Of a DNA stretch of 64,000 nt, positions 16,294-25,282 are shown piece by piece; the first letter of the stretch is position 1; every line of letters starts with the position of its first letter. The notes beneath the pieces are model-generated. The model was not told where the DNA came from. It was given only the letters and a program-made list of their open reading frames with translations, and searched no databases. The stretch is from contig NZ_FWEX01000006.1 in assembly GCF_900170025.1 (NCBI RefSeq), positions 2,434,671 to 2,498,670 on the forward strand, in the 5' to 3' direction. This stretch comes from Nitrospira sp. ND1. Lineage in GTDB: Bacteria > Nitrospirota > Nitrospiria > Nitrospirales > Nitrospiraceae. The position numbers were made by a program, and so were the translations under genes.

Positions 16294-18819
16294 ATGGAGA
16301 ATAGACGACCCTTTTGGGCCTGTTCTCCGGATGAGGTGCTTCGCGACTTGCGTGCCGTACCGGAGGGGTTGAGCACCGTCGAGGCCGAACAGCGGCAGGT
16401 CGTCTCCGCGTCCGCCCGGCTCACGCCCCAGCGAGATAGTCAGCCGTTCCGGCTCTTGCTGGCCCAGTTCCGAAGTCCCATCATCCTCATCCTGCTCTTC
16501 GCTTCCGGAGTGTCGTTTTTTCTCGCAGAACATAGCGATGCGCTCATCATCCTGGCCATCATTCTGGTCAGCGCCCTGTTGAGTTTCTGGCAGGAATACA
16601 GCGCGGCCCGCGCCGTGGCCGGCCTGTTGGCGCTCGTGCAGATCACGGCTCAAACATGGCGGGACGGCCGGTTGCGCGAGGTGCCTGCCGACGACATCGT
16701 GCCGGGCGATATCGTGGAGCTTTCGGCTGGGTCGAGTTTACCCGGAGACGCGCGGCTGCTCGATGCCAAGGATCTGTTCGTCGATGAAGCGACCTTGACG
16801 GGGGAGACCTATCCGGCAGAGAAATCGACAGGAACACTCACGGACGCGGTCCCCTCGCAGAAGCGGACGAACAGCCTGTTTCTGGGCACCCATGTGGTGA
16901 GCGGGCAGGCGCGGGCCGTGATCGTGGCGGTGGGCAAGGACACGGAATTCGGCCGCATTGCCCATCGGATGCAGGTGCGGGCGCCGGAAACGGAATTTGA
17001 GCGGGGCGTGCGCCGATTCGGATATCTATTGCTGGAAGTCACGCTGCTGCTGGTGTTCTCGATATTCGCGGTGAACGTGTATTTGGCGCGCCCGGTCCTT
17101 GAGTCCTTTCTGTTTTCCATGGCGTTGGCCGTCGGCCTGACGCCGCAACTGTTGCCGGCCATCATCAGCGTCAATCTCTCCCACGGCGCTAAGCGAATGG
17201 CGCAGCAGAAGGTGGTCGTCAAACGCCTGACCTCGATTGAAAATTTCGGCAGTATGAACGTGTTGTGCTCCGACAAAACCGGCACCCTGACCATGGGGTC
17301 CATGCGGCTGCACGCGGCACTGGATCTTCAGGGCCGGCCGAGCGAGAAGGTGTTATTCCTCGCCCAGCTGAACGCGATGTTCGAAACGGGATTCTCGAAT
17401 CCGCTGGATGAAGCGTTGCGCCGACACCGGTCGGTCGATCTCACCGGTTATCGCAAGCTGGAGGAAGAACCGTACGACTTCGTCCGCAAACGGCTCTCGA
17501 TCCTCGTGGCGACCCCGCAGACGCACGTGTTGATCACGAAAGGGGCCGTGGACAGCATGCTGACGGCCTGTCTCGATGCTGAACAGTCGGACGGCACCGT
17601 GGTGTCGATCGATGAGGTCCGGGATTCCATTCGACAGCAGGTTCGCGAACTGAGTGCGCAAGGATTTCGCACGCTGGGGCTGGCCTGCCGTAACATGGGC
17701 GCCGTTGATCGTGTCTCCAAGGAACATGAAACGGCGATGACCTTTCTGGGTCTGGTGGCCTTTGCCGATCCTCCGAAACCCGGCATGGCCGAGACCATTG
17801 CGACGCTCAAAGGCCTCGGGGTCTCGTTGAAAATGGTGACCGGGGATCAGGCGCTGGTGGCGGCGTATGTCGGGCGGGCGGTTGGGCTGGAGAATCCGCA
17901 CCTGCTTACGGGAACTGATCTGCGCGGCATGAGCGACGACGCGCTACGCACGCGCGCAAACAGCATCGATATCTTCGCGGAAATCGAACCCAATCAAAAG
18001 GAACGCATCATCCGTGCGCTGCGCGCTTCCGGCAATGTGGTTGGATATCTCGGCGACGGCATCAACGATGCCCCGGCTCTCCACGCGGCGGATGTCGGCA
18101 TTTCAGTCGATAGCGCCGTCGATGTCGCCAAAGAAGCGGCCGATCTCGTCCTGTTGGAGCATGATTTGGGCGTGCTGGTGCAAGGCGTTCGCGAGGGCCG
18201 CATGACCTTCGCCAATACGTTGAAATATGTGTTTATGGCCACCAGCGCGAATTTCGGCAACATGTTCAGCATGGCCGGGGCCTCGCTGTTCCTGCCGTTT
18301 CTCCCGCTGCTGCCGAAGCAGATCCTGCTGACGAATGTCTTGACCGATCTTCCAGAAATGACCATTGCCACCGACCGGGTCGATCACGAACTGATCGAGC
18401 GGCCCCGCCGATGGGATATTCCGTTCATCCGGCGATTCATGCTCACCTTCGGTCTGGTGAGTTCCCTGTTCGACTACCTCACGTTCGGAGTCCTCTTGCT
18501 GCTGTTACACTCAACGGCCGGCCAATTTCGCACCGGTTGGTTTGTCGAGTCCGTGCTGTCGGCCTCGTTGATCGTGCTCGTCATTCGCACCCGCCGGCCC
18601 TGTTATACCAGCCGGCCCTCTTCCGCGTTGTTGATCACGACGCTCCTGACGGGACTGGGGACCATGTTGCTGCCGGTGACACCGGTGGGAGCGTTCCTGG
18701 GATTCGAACCGCTGCCACCGATCTTCTGGGCGGCGATGCTCGGAATTCTGTTGGCCTATGTGGTGGTGGCGGAGTTCGCGAAGCAGTTGTTTTACCGGCA
18801 GGTTCAGAATGGGAGTTAG
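16294..18819 (+). CDS. P-type ATPase, MgtA-like (P3B) subfamily
   Basis: The 841-residue ATPase has the actuator motif TLTGETYPAEK, phosphorylation site CSDKTGTLT (D327), hinge GDGINDAPAL and TM4 GLTPQLLPAIISVNLSHGAK. The last, with SIENFGSMNVLCSDKTG, is diagnostic of magnesium-translocating MgtA/MgtB rather than Ca2+ or heavy-metal pumps. It probably imports Mg2+ using ATP. GTG 16267 would add nine residues, but AAGGGAG (16276-16282) supports ATG 16294. It follows the RND pump by 17 bases, so it may share that transcript. Confidence 0.87.
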   Translation: MENRRPFWACSPDEVLRDLRAVPEGLSTVEAEQRQVVSASARLTPQRDSQPFRLLLAQFRSPIILILLFASGVSFFLAEHSDALIILAIILVSALLSFWQEYSAARAVAGLLALVQITAQTWRDGRLREVPADDIVPGDIVELSAGSSLPGDARLLDAKDLFVDEATLTGETYPAEKSTGTLTDAVPSQKRTNSLFLGTHVVSGQARAVIVAVGKDTEFGRIAHRMQVRAPETEFERGVRRFGYLLLEVTLLLVFSIFAVNVYLARPVLESFLFSMALAVGLTPQLLPAIISVNLSHGAKRMAQQKVVVKRLTSIENFGSMNVLCSDKTGTLTMGSMRLHAALDLQGRPSEKVLFLAQLNAMFETGFSNPLDEALRRHRSVDLTGYRKLEEEPYDFVRKRLSILVATPQTHVLITKGAVDSMLTACLDAEQSDGTVVSIDEVRDSIRQQVRELSAQGFRTLGLACRNMGAVDRVSKEHETAMTFLGLVAFADPPKPGMAETIATLKGLGVSLKMVTGDQALVAAYVGRAVGLENPHLLTGTDLRGMSDDALRTRANSIDIFAEIEPNQKERIIRALRASGNVVGYLGDGINDAPALHAADVGISVDSAVDVAKEAADLVLLEHDLGVLVQGVREGRMTFANTLKYVFMATSANFGNMFSMAGASLFLPFLPLLPKQILLTNVLTDLPEMTIATDRVDHELIERPRRWDIPFIRRFMLTFGLVSSLFDYLTFGVLLLLLHSTAGQFRTGWFVESVLSASLIVLVIRTRRPCYTSRPSSALLITTLLTGLGTMLLPVTPVGAFLGFEPLPPIFWAAMLGILLAYVVVAEFAKQLFYRQVQNGS

Positions 18820-18893
18820 GGTGGCGAGGCCGTCGGAAGGGAGGGAGGTGAGAAGTACCGTCACGTTGCGGCTCCCTGTAATCGATCATCTCC

Positions 18894-18921
18894 TTGACTG
18901 TGCATGGTGATGTAGTACAAC
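18894..18921 (+). promoter_or_regulatory. Sigma-70 promoter candidate before the hybrid kinase
   Basis: TTGACT (18894-18899), 16 bases, TACAAC (18916-18921). Predicted transcription starts near 18928, about 50 bases before the kinase ATG. The gap between the ATPase stop and the kinase holds nothing else of note. Confidence 0.45.
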
Positions 18922-18978
18922 CAAAGGAAGAAGTTCAGACCCTGTGTACTCCCCGCTGCCGATTCTCGTGAGGACGTC

Positions 18979-20493
18979 ATGGCCGTTTCCACGCCGCACT
19001 CCAATACTCCGTCGTATGATCCGCAGGTGCTGCTCGATTCACAGCCGGTGACCGTGAATGTGATCGACCCTGCCGACCATTCCGTGCAATTCCAAAATCG
19101 AACCTCGCTGGAAATATTCAGTGACATGGCCGGCTCCAGATGTCATGCGAAAATCGCGGGGAAGGCGGCTCCCTGTGAGTTTTGCCGCATGCCTGAGGCG
19201 TTGGCGCGCGGAGGCGTGGTGTCCGAGGAGGTGGACATGCCCGATGGCCGCCGTCTCCTGATCCATTGGGCCAAGGCCCCGACGACGGACGGACGGGTCC
19301 ATGTGATTGAAACGATCGTGGATGTGACGAAACGCAAGCAGGACGAGCAGAGCCTGCGGCAGTCGCAGAAGATGGAGGCACTCGGGCGGCTGGCGGCCGG
19401 CATCGCGCACGATTTTAACAATCTGCTCATGGTGGTGATCGGCCATGCGCAACGGGTGGCACAGCAGCTCGGCTCGCATCCTTGCCATCATGAAGTGGAG
19501 ATGATCGGGCAGGCGGGGAGCAGGGCGGCCGCCTTGACGAAGAAGCTGTTGACGTTCAGCCGACGCCAGGTGCTGGAGCAACGGGATGTGCCGCTCAATA
19601 CGTTGATTCGCGACATGGAAGATATTCTACGCCGTTTAATCGGCGAGCAGATTCAGACGGTGATTGTGCTCGATCCCAGAGCCGGGCATGTGTTGGGCGA
19701 TCCCGTGCAGATCGAGCAGGTGTTGCTCAATCTGGCCCTCAATGCGCGCGATTCCATGGCGGAAGGCGGGATTCTCACGATCGAGACGGGCAATGCCGAT
19801 CTGGATGAGGCGTACGTGCGTGTTCACCCGGGCGCGGTTCCTGGTCCCTACGTCAAACTCGTGGTGGAGGATACCGGATGCGGGATCGACGCCGAGACGC
19901 TCGCCCATATCTTTGAACCGTTCTTCAGCACGAAGGAGTTCGGCAAAGGCACCGGCTTGGGGTTAGCCACCGTCTATGGCATTGTGAAGGAGAGCCGCGG
20001 TTATATCGATGTGACCAGCCAGCCGGGACGCGGCTCGAGGTTTACGGTGATGTGGCCTCGGGTGCTGACGCAAACAGGAGAAGCCGAGCCGGTGGCGGCG
20101 TCTCGCGCGGTTCCGGCCGCTTGCGCGACTATCCTGCTTGTGGAAGACGATGAGGGCATTCGGCGTCTCGTCTCAGCCGTGCTCCGGGACCAGGGGTATG
20201 AGGTGTTGGCGGCCACCGACGGCGTCGAGGCCCTGCAAATGTTGCAGTTGCGAAAAGGGGGCTGCGACCTCCTGATCACGGATGTGATCCTGCCGAGAAT
20301 GAAGGCGGCCGTGCTGGCACAGGGGGCGAGGACGATGTTTCCGAACATCAAAGTGCTCTATATTTCCGGTTATTCCGGCGACATGCTGGTGTCCCATGGG
20401 GTGGATGCGCAAGCGGCCTACCTGCAAAAGCCGTTTTTGCCTCAGGCCATTATCGAAAAGGTGGCCGAACTCCTGCCCGCGCGCCCGCAGTAG
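18979..20493 (+). CDS. Hybrid sensor histidine kinase with PAS and receiver domains
   Basis: The 504-residue protein carries a PAS-like domain (about 15-117, ending ETIVDVTKRK), a HisKA domain with phospho-accepting H144 (GIAHDFNNLL), a HATPase domain with the N-box (NLALNARDSM) and G-boxes (DTGCGID, GKGTGLGLATV), and a C-terminal receiver whose phospho-acceptor is D435 (LLITDVILP). It has no transmembrane segment, so it senses a cytoplasmic signal. The PAS part contains C55, C66 and C69 in a CEFC cluster, which may bind a metal or sense redox state. No separate response regulator is adjacent. Confidence 0.9.
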   Translation: MAVSTPHSNTPSYDPQVLLDSQPVTVNVIDPADHSVQFQNRTSLEIFSDMAGSRCHAKIAGKAAPCEFCRMPEALARGGVVSEEVDMPDGRRLLIHWAKAPTTDGRVHVIETIVDVTKRKQDEQSLRQSQKMEALGRLAAGIAHDFNNLLMVVIGHAQRVAQQLGSHPCHHEVEMIGQAGSRAAALTKKLLTFSRRQVLEQRDVPLNTLIRDMEDILRRLIGEQIQTVIVLDPRAGHVLGDPVQIEQVLLNLALNARDSMAEGGILTIETGNADLDEAYVRVHPGAVPGPYVKLVVEDTGCGIDAETLAHIFEPFFSTKEFGKGTGLGLATVYGIVKESRGYIDVTSQPGRGSRFTVMWPRVLTQTGEAEPVAASRAVPAACATILLVEDDEGIRRLVSAVLRDQGYEVLAATDGVEALQMLQLRKGGCDLLITDVILPRMKAAVLAQGARTMFPNIKVLYISGYSGDMLVSHGVDAQAAYLQKPFLPQAIIEKVAELLPARPQ

Positions 20494-20725
20494 CGCGGGC
20501 CGACGTACGATGTGCCTGATTGGATCAATCCTGCCTGTATGCAGCCCGCTTCCCGATGGCCGCCGGTGGTTCCGTTACGATCCTGCCTGTAGGCATAAGG
20601 GTTGGGTAACCGACTGGTCAAATCGACGCGGATGACTGCTTGACGCCGGAGCGGAGGAGTCGGCACACTCCCGACCATTGCGGATCTCGGTCCTTAGACC
20701 TGAGAAGCGTGGTAAGGAGAGGCGA

Positions 20726-21742
20726 TTGCTCGCGTCATGGACCATCCTCGTGCTGAGCGGAGCCATGATCGTCATGGCGGGGACGAAACTCTCGCGCTGC
20801 GGCGACCAGATAGCGGCGTTGACAGGCCTTGGGCGACTGTGGGTCGGCGTCGTGTTGATGGCGGCTGCGACGTCGCTGCCCGAGGTATTCACGACCGTCA
20901 GCGCCGGTTTGCTCGATGCGCCGGACCTGGCCGCCGGAGATCTCTTCGGCGCGGTGCTTGCCAACATGTTCACCCTTGGCCTCATCGACCTTATCCATCG
21001 CGACAAGCGCGTCTGGGAGCAGGCGGCTTTCGAGCATACGCTCGTGGCTGCGCTGGCGATGCTCCTCACTGGATTAGCCGCGTTTCTGGTATTGTTTCGG
21101 AGTGGGACGGGTGCTTCGGCAATCGAAGGGGGAAGCGCTCTTCTCTTTCTGGCCTATGTTTTCGGCATGCGGATGGTGTTTCGGCAGGAAGACGTCAAGC
21201 GGCGCCAGCGGGCACAGCAACTCCTTGCCGAGGCGGAGGCTGACGACGACCACACGCGAGAGTCAGTCCGGCGTGACGGACTGCGCCGCGCCGCCATCGG
21301 ATTCGTCGCCGCTACGGTGGTCCTGATCATCGCCGCCCCACTGCTTGCCAAGTCAGCCAAGGATATCGCGGATCAATCGGGAGTCAGCACGACCTTCGTC
21401 GGGACGTCGCTCGTTGCGGTGGTGACGACATTGCCTGAGTTGGTCACGTCTCTGGCCGCCGTCCGGCTCGGGGCCTTCGATCTTGCAGTGGGCAATCTCT
21501 TCGGCAGCAATGCCTTCAATATGGCGGCCTTCTTGTTTACCGACCTGGCATACGCCGGTGGGCCATTACTCGGTGCGATCGACTCCACTCATGCGCTGAC
21601 CGCCCTTTGGGGCATTCTGATGATGAATGTAGGGCTGATGGGGATTGTGTATCGAGTGGAGAAGCGGTATTGGCTCATTGAACCGGATAGCCTGGTGATG
21701 ATCCTCGGGTATCTGCTCGGCCTCTGGCTATTGTTCCGATGA
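20726..21742 (+). CDS. CaCA-family sodium/calcium exchanger (YrbG-like)
   Basis: The protein has about ten transmembrane helices and two inverted alpha repeats, ATSLPEVFTTVSAGLL...GDLFGAVLANM and VTTLPELVTSLAAVRLG...GNLFGSNAFNM, which hold the acidic ion-coordinating residues of cation/Ca2+ antiporters. A charged cytoplasmic loop (KRRQRAQQLLAEAEADDD) separates the halves. A TTG at 20678 is a possible start, but AAGGAGAGG sits correctly before TTG 20726, which yields 338 residues. It probably exports calcium or another cation in exchange for sodium or protons. Confidence 0.85.
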   Translation: MLASWTILVLSGAMIVMAGTKLSRCGDQIAALTGLGRLWVGVVLMAAATSLPEVFTTVSAGLLDAPDLAAGDLFGAVLANMFTLGLIDLIHRDKRVWEQAAFEHTLVAALAMLLTGLAAFLVLFRSGTGASAIEGGSALLFLAYVFGMRMVFRQEDVKRRQRAQQLLAEAEADDDHTRESVRRDGLRRAAIGFVAATVVLIIAAPLLAKSAKDIADQSGVSTTFVGTSLVAVVTTLPELVTSLAAVRLGAFDLAVGNLFGSNAFNMAAFLFTDLAYAGGPLLGAIDSTHALTALWGILMMNVGLMGIVYRVEKRYWLIEPDSLVMILGYLLGLWLLFR

Positions 21743-21759
21743 TGCCTGCCGTGTCCCGA

Positions 21760-21999
21760 GCAGGATGCGGAAAAAGTCCGCCAGCGGCGTTCTCGCGGGA
21801 CACTGCCGCCTCACTATCTCGGCGACGTTCACAAGCGTGACGCGCGTTATTCAGCGCGTCGTGAACCTCAGAGGCTCACCGTACGGCTACGGGACAAGAG
21901 CCTGTCTTGGCAGGATCGGGGTGGGTGGGTGAGTGAGAATGAACGATTCGCCTCTTCGCTCGCTACGGCCTTGTTGGACGGCCTTTTTGCGCATCCTGC
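21760..21999. repeat. 240-bp composite palindromic repeat with imperfect TIRs
   Basis: The left end GCAGGATGCG (21760-21769) is perfectly repeated in inverse at 21990-21999, and the match extends to 18 of 20 positions. The left part contains GCCAGCGGCGTTCTC, identical to the hairpin repeat near 11.49 kb. The middle holds a strong hairpin, GTTCAC plus GACGCGC against GCGCGTC plus GTGAAC (21827-21866). The right part carries a segment about the cluster TTCGCTCGCTACGGCC followed by a T-run. No coding region is present. It fills most of the gap between the exchanger and the PilZ gene. Confidence 0.65.
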
Positions 22000-22028
22000 A
22001 AGGATGTGTCCAGTCACGTCACGGGCGG

Positions 22029-22397
22029 CTATGTCCAGGAGACGGAGGGGAGGGAGATGACTCGTTCGCTCTCTGCGCTTGACTGTGCCTCCAGGAGCAG
22101 ATCGTACACAATTTTCACACGAGCCCGTATGTCCTGAGAGAGCGACAGGAATTCGACCCCGAATGACTCCTTGCCGGTCCAGGTGACAACGGCGGGTTTG
22201 ATTTCGATGGGTTCCCGGCGATCGGGCAGTGAGATGCGCAGCGTCAATCGCATTCCGCAATGCACCTTGGCGTCAGGCTGTTCGATCCGGCACCCGCCCG
22301 GAGAGAAGTCCCGCACGACGCCCTGGCTGGTCCCGCGAGGCCCCTGAAGCTCAATGGGCCGGTTCATCTCCACTCGTGTGTTCTTCCGTTTCGACAT
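22029..22397 (-). CDS. PilZ-domain protein
   Basis: The 122-residue protein consists almost entirely of a PilZ domain: KNTRVEMNRPIEL at the N-terminus (the RxxxR c-di-GMP box is degenerate) and a DFSPGGCRIE segment in place of the D/NxSxxG motif, then the beta-barrel VVTWTGKESFGVEFLSLS. PilZ proteins bind cyclic di-GMP and affect motility or exopolysaccharide; with one degenerate arginine box, binding is uncertain. ATG 22397 has an AAAGGGCG site; a longer form from 22493 lacks one. Confidence 0.8.
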   Translation of the reverse strand: MSKRKNTRVEMNRPIELQGPRGTSQGVVRDFSPGGCRIEQPDAKVHCGMRLTLRISLPDRREPIEIKPAVVTWTGKESFGVEFLSLSQDIRARVKIVYDLLLEAQSSAESERVISLPSVSWT

Positions 22398-22542
22398 CGA
22401 TCGCCCTTTCCGCGTTGCGCCTCTGCGTGACAGGATCAAGCCCGTGCTGTTCGGAAACAACCCTGCAACAGGAACGGCGTGTGAGACATGCACCGACCCC
22501 GTCTGATGCGGGCTTCAGTCTGTTGGAGCTCCAGACCTCCGT

Positions 22543-23532
22543 TCAAATAGCGGGCTGCATGAGGGACTCCGCTAAATCCCTAAATGTCGGATCCAGCATG
22601 AATCGCCTGAATGAAACATCCTGTCGGGGATCCGGTATGCGGTCATCCGTCTCTCGCTGACGATCGTTGTGGAAGGCCGCGTGGAGGGATTGCATGGCCT
22701 TCTCCCGGTCGTTCATCCCCGCATAGGTGCGGGCGAGGTAGTAATGAAACAGTGAGTTGGCAGGATCTCGTGAGAGACCGTAGTCCAACGTAGTCTTGGC
22801 GCGTGCCAGGTCACCGGTCATGCCGTAAGCCACCCCCAGGTTATGAACGAGCAGGCGCCAGACGGCCTTGCCGAGGGTCGAGTGTGCTCGTTCCAACGCG
22901 ATCGCCTGTTCATAGTGCGGGATGGCTTGCCTGAATTGCCCTTGAAGGTAGGGCGCGCTGCCTGCTCGAAAGTGATCGAGGCTGCCGGCCAGGGGTGCGG
23001 GGACGATGTCGAGGCTTTGCAGCACCGCTCGCAATCGTGAATCATCTCCGGTCGTGAAACCGGTTTTGGCAACATGAATGTCTGCGTAGACGTTGTCTTT
23101 ACGGACGCAGGCAAACAGGTGGAGTTGATCTACCGCGGTTCCTTTGGTCTCTGGCAGCAGATACTCGAGGACAGGCACCTGCCTGATTTCGTATCGCGTG
23201 ATGTCCTGCTGGGGTTGTTCCGGTGATGTCCGCGCGATGCGTTCCAGATGGGCAAGACAGCCTTGTTCCGTAGCCTGACCGGACACCGCTTCTAACGTGA
23301 CCGAGAGATGCATCGATGCGGCGCTGTTGGTGGCGAAGACATATCGCCGTCCATCCGGTTTGATCCCGTCGATCTGCACACGGTAACCGGTCATGTCGAG
23401 GCTCACGGCCCAGGGCTGTTCCACGAGGGCGATGGGTGCGGGCTGCGGTGGCTCCGTTGCCATGGCGGTCCCGAATGCGAACAGGGTCTGGCCGAGCACG
23501 CCGATTAGAACTGACTGTGTGAATAATGGCAT
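22543..23532 (-). CDS. Secreted TPR-repeat protein, unknown function
   Basis: The 329-residue protein starts with a signal peptide (LIGVLGQTLFAFGTAMA). The first 170 residues form an unrecognised beta-rich domain with two cysteines. The C-terminal part holds TPR units near residues 195-290 (GQFRQAIPHYEQAIALE, GVAYGMTGDLARAKTTLDYGL, YLARTYAGMNDREKAMQSL), which mediate protein contacts. It is probably periplasmic. No partner is evident nearby. Confidence 0.75.
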   Translation of the reverse strand: MPLFTQSVLIGVLGQTLFAFGTAMATEPPQPAPIALVEQPWAVSLDMTGYRVQIDGIKPDGRRYVFATNSAASMHLSVTLEAVSGQATEQGCLAHLERIARTSPEQPQQDITRYEIRQVPVLEYLLPETKGTAVDQLHLFACVRKDNVYADIHVAKTGFTTGDDSRLRAVLQSLDIVPAPLAGSLDHFRAGSAPYLQGQFRQAIPHYEQAIALERAHSTLGKAVWRLLVHNLGVAYGMTGDLARAKTTLDYGLSRDPANSLFHYYLARTYAGMNDREKAMQSLHAAFHNDRQRETDDRIPDPRQDVSFRRFMLDPTFRDLAESLMQPAI

Positions 23533-23915
23533 GGGATCTCCTGGCCCCCTTTCGTTCGGGTGTCGGTCGTGAGGTGACTATAGTCTAACGTTTACGCCCC
23601 GCCTGCCAAAGAAAAAGTGCGAAACCAGCGTCACGGCGCCCTGCTGTTCGGCACGTTCGCGGAGAGTTGGTCGGACAGTCTGTGGCGTCCTGCAACAGTG
23701 TGGAGGGGAGTCTGAGGTATTTGCCTTCAGCGGGGGACGGCGTAGTGTCGGCTGGTCGGAGGATCTGCCCCACTCATGCATGTCGCGCGGGCGTGATTGG
23801 CGAATCGGGCCTGTCCCCCTCAACGGCTGTTGGGTATCGGCTTTGCATTGTGTGAGGCAAGGATGTATCTGTATCGTGGGCCGGTCATGCCGGCCGCAGA
23901 ACGGAAGGAGCAAGA
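23533..23915. other. Divergent intergenic region with a perfect hairpin
   Basis: This 383-base stretch separates two divergent secreted-protein genes, so it should contain both promoters. I could not define convincing -35/-10 pairs; ACTATAGT at 23577-23584 resembles a -10 box for the leftward gene. The perfect hairpin GGCCGG-TCATG-CCGGCC (23879-23895) lies just before the AAGGAG site of the rightward gene and could affect its translation. Short frames inside lack any family feature. Confidence 0.5.
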
Positions 23916-24515
23916 ATGCAGCAGCGAACCACGGGGCTACTGGGGTTTCGGCGACGGTGGCGAGTCGCCTGCTTATTGGCGGCAAGTCTCATGCTGGCGG
24001 GGCCGTCGGCGCATGCCACCGTACAGGTGTTGCCTGAGATGACGCTGAAGCGTGAGGGGCGGACCATTACCGGAGCCAAGGCGATTCGCGCCGATCAGAC
24101 GATGCAGGACATTCTGACGGCCTTCGATCGTGCGGAGCACGCGCTGGAACGGCAGGATCTCAGCGCGCTGATGCAGTTTTATGCGTCCGGCTACAACTAC
24201 CACGGCTTACATGTGGCGGACGTGGAGCGCATCTGGGGCGAGGTCTTCGAGCACTATCGCGCGTTATCCTCGACGCACCTGTTTTCCGAGATGAAGGTGG
24301 TGCAGACCGAAGAAGGGACCCGGGTGGAGTTGACGTGCACCGGCGGTCTTTATGGTACAGAGGCGCAGTCAGGCGCCCGCATCACGCTGGATAGTTGGTT
24401 CCAGGAGGTTCACTATCTGGTGCGGGACAAGAACGGATGGCGGTTTCTCGGGAATCGAGGGGATGCGCCGCGTTCGGCGCCCTTCTCCTCGTCCCCGCAC
24501 CACCCTCTGTTCTGA
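23916..24515 (+). CDS. Secreted NTF2/SnoaL-like domain protein
   Basis: The 199-residue protein has a signal peptide (LLAASLMLAGPSAHA) and a domain of about 120 residues built as helix-helix-sheet: DILTAFDRAEHALERQDLSALMQFYASGYNYHG, then beta strands ending LVRDKNGWRFLGNRG. This is the NTF2-like/SnoaL fold common in bacterial nuclear-transport-factor-like proteins. No catalytic role can be assigned. An AAGGAG site precedes the ATG. The tail is Ser/Pro-rich. Confidence 0.7.
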   Translation: MQQRTTGLLGFRRRWRVACLLAASLMLAGPSAHATVQVLPEMTLKREGRTITGAKAIRADQTMQDILTAFDRAEHALERQDLSALMQFYASGYNYHGLHVADVERIWGEVFEHYRALSSTHLFSEMKVVQTEEGTRVELTCTGGLYGTEAQSGARITLDSWFQEVHYLVRDKNGWRFLGNRGDAPRSAPFSSSPHHPLF

Positions 24516-24525
24516 GCGGGAGTGA

Positions 24526-24978
24526 TTAGGCTGCCGCCGCGGATGCGGCTGTGGCAGCAGTGCCGAGCAGTTTCTTGACGCTGGCATGGGCCAGGACCAC
24601 GTCAGGTGTCCGTTGCAGTGCTTCATAGTAGCTGCGTTCAAAACCATCGCCCTCCTCGGAGGGACGCAGCATCGTGCGCGCTTCCGACAGGAGGTCCTGT
24701 GCCGCTTCCAGGGTCGTGTCGTCTTGATCTTCGAGGACGACATCGATGCGGACGACGAGGTGAGACAAGGGGTGAAGCCAGGCGAACCAGGGGTCGTTCA
24801 TGACCAGCTGCAACAGTTGTCCCGCCGAGGAGACGCGCCCGTAGATGCGTTCATAGGTGACTTGTTCGGAGACGATGAGGGACTTGTGCAGGCCAAGCAG
24901 GCCGTGGCGGAGGTCCTTGAGGCTGCGGCGCAAACTGTCCGGAATCGGATTCGGAGCCGACCAGGAAGAACGTGTCAT
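24526..24978 (-). CDS. Conserved-looking hypothetical protein
   Basis: This 150-residue soluble protein is mostly alpha-helical by composition (SLRRSLKDLRHGLLGLHKSLIVSEQ; TTLEAAQDLLSEARTML) and ends in an alanine-rich tail. The middle contains MNDPWFAWLHPLSHLVVRIDVVLE. I do not recognise a family. It converges on the NTF2-like gene with a ten-base gap. It is accepted because it fills the space between two real genes and has balanced amino-acid content. Confidence 0.6.
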   Translation of the reverse strand: MTRSSWSAPNPIPDSLRRSLKDLRHGLLGLHKSLIVSEQVTYERIYGRVSSAGQLLQLVMNDPWFAWLHPLSHLVVRIDVVLEDQDDTTLEAAQDLLSEARTMLRPSEEGDGFERSYYEALQRTPDVVLAHASVKKLLGTAATAASAAAA

Positions 24979-25282
24979 ATACCACCAATCCTAACAGATC
25001 CACAGCTTCAAGCGACGGTTGTTCCCACCACAGGAATGACGCCCGATCCAGGGCCGATGCTCCGTCCTTCGTGGATACTCTATCGGCGTGTTTTCGCAAG
25101 GATTGAGTCTTCGGTGGGGGGAGGGCCACATTTTTTTGTAAGGTCGCGGCGTAGACGTGAGGATAACCAGGGGTTTCTCCTGGAAGCTGAAGCACTTACC
25201 TGAATATCGGTCGCGCTCGGGATGTGTACGTAGGGGATCCGGATCCCACCGCAGAACCGGTAAGGCGGAGAGATCGGAGGCT
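24979..25282. other. Divergent intergenic region upstream of Ca-ATPase
   Basis: The 304 bases contain a run of seven T (25133-25139), a 14-base perfect palindrome GGGATCCGGATCCC (25234-25247) and an upstream in-frame extension of the ATPase frame that lacks ATPase-like sequence. I see no clear promoter or RNA gene. Confidence 0.4.
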
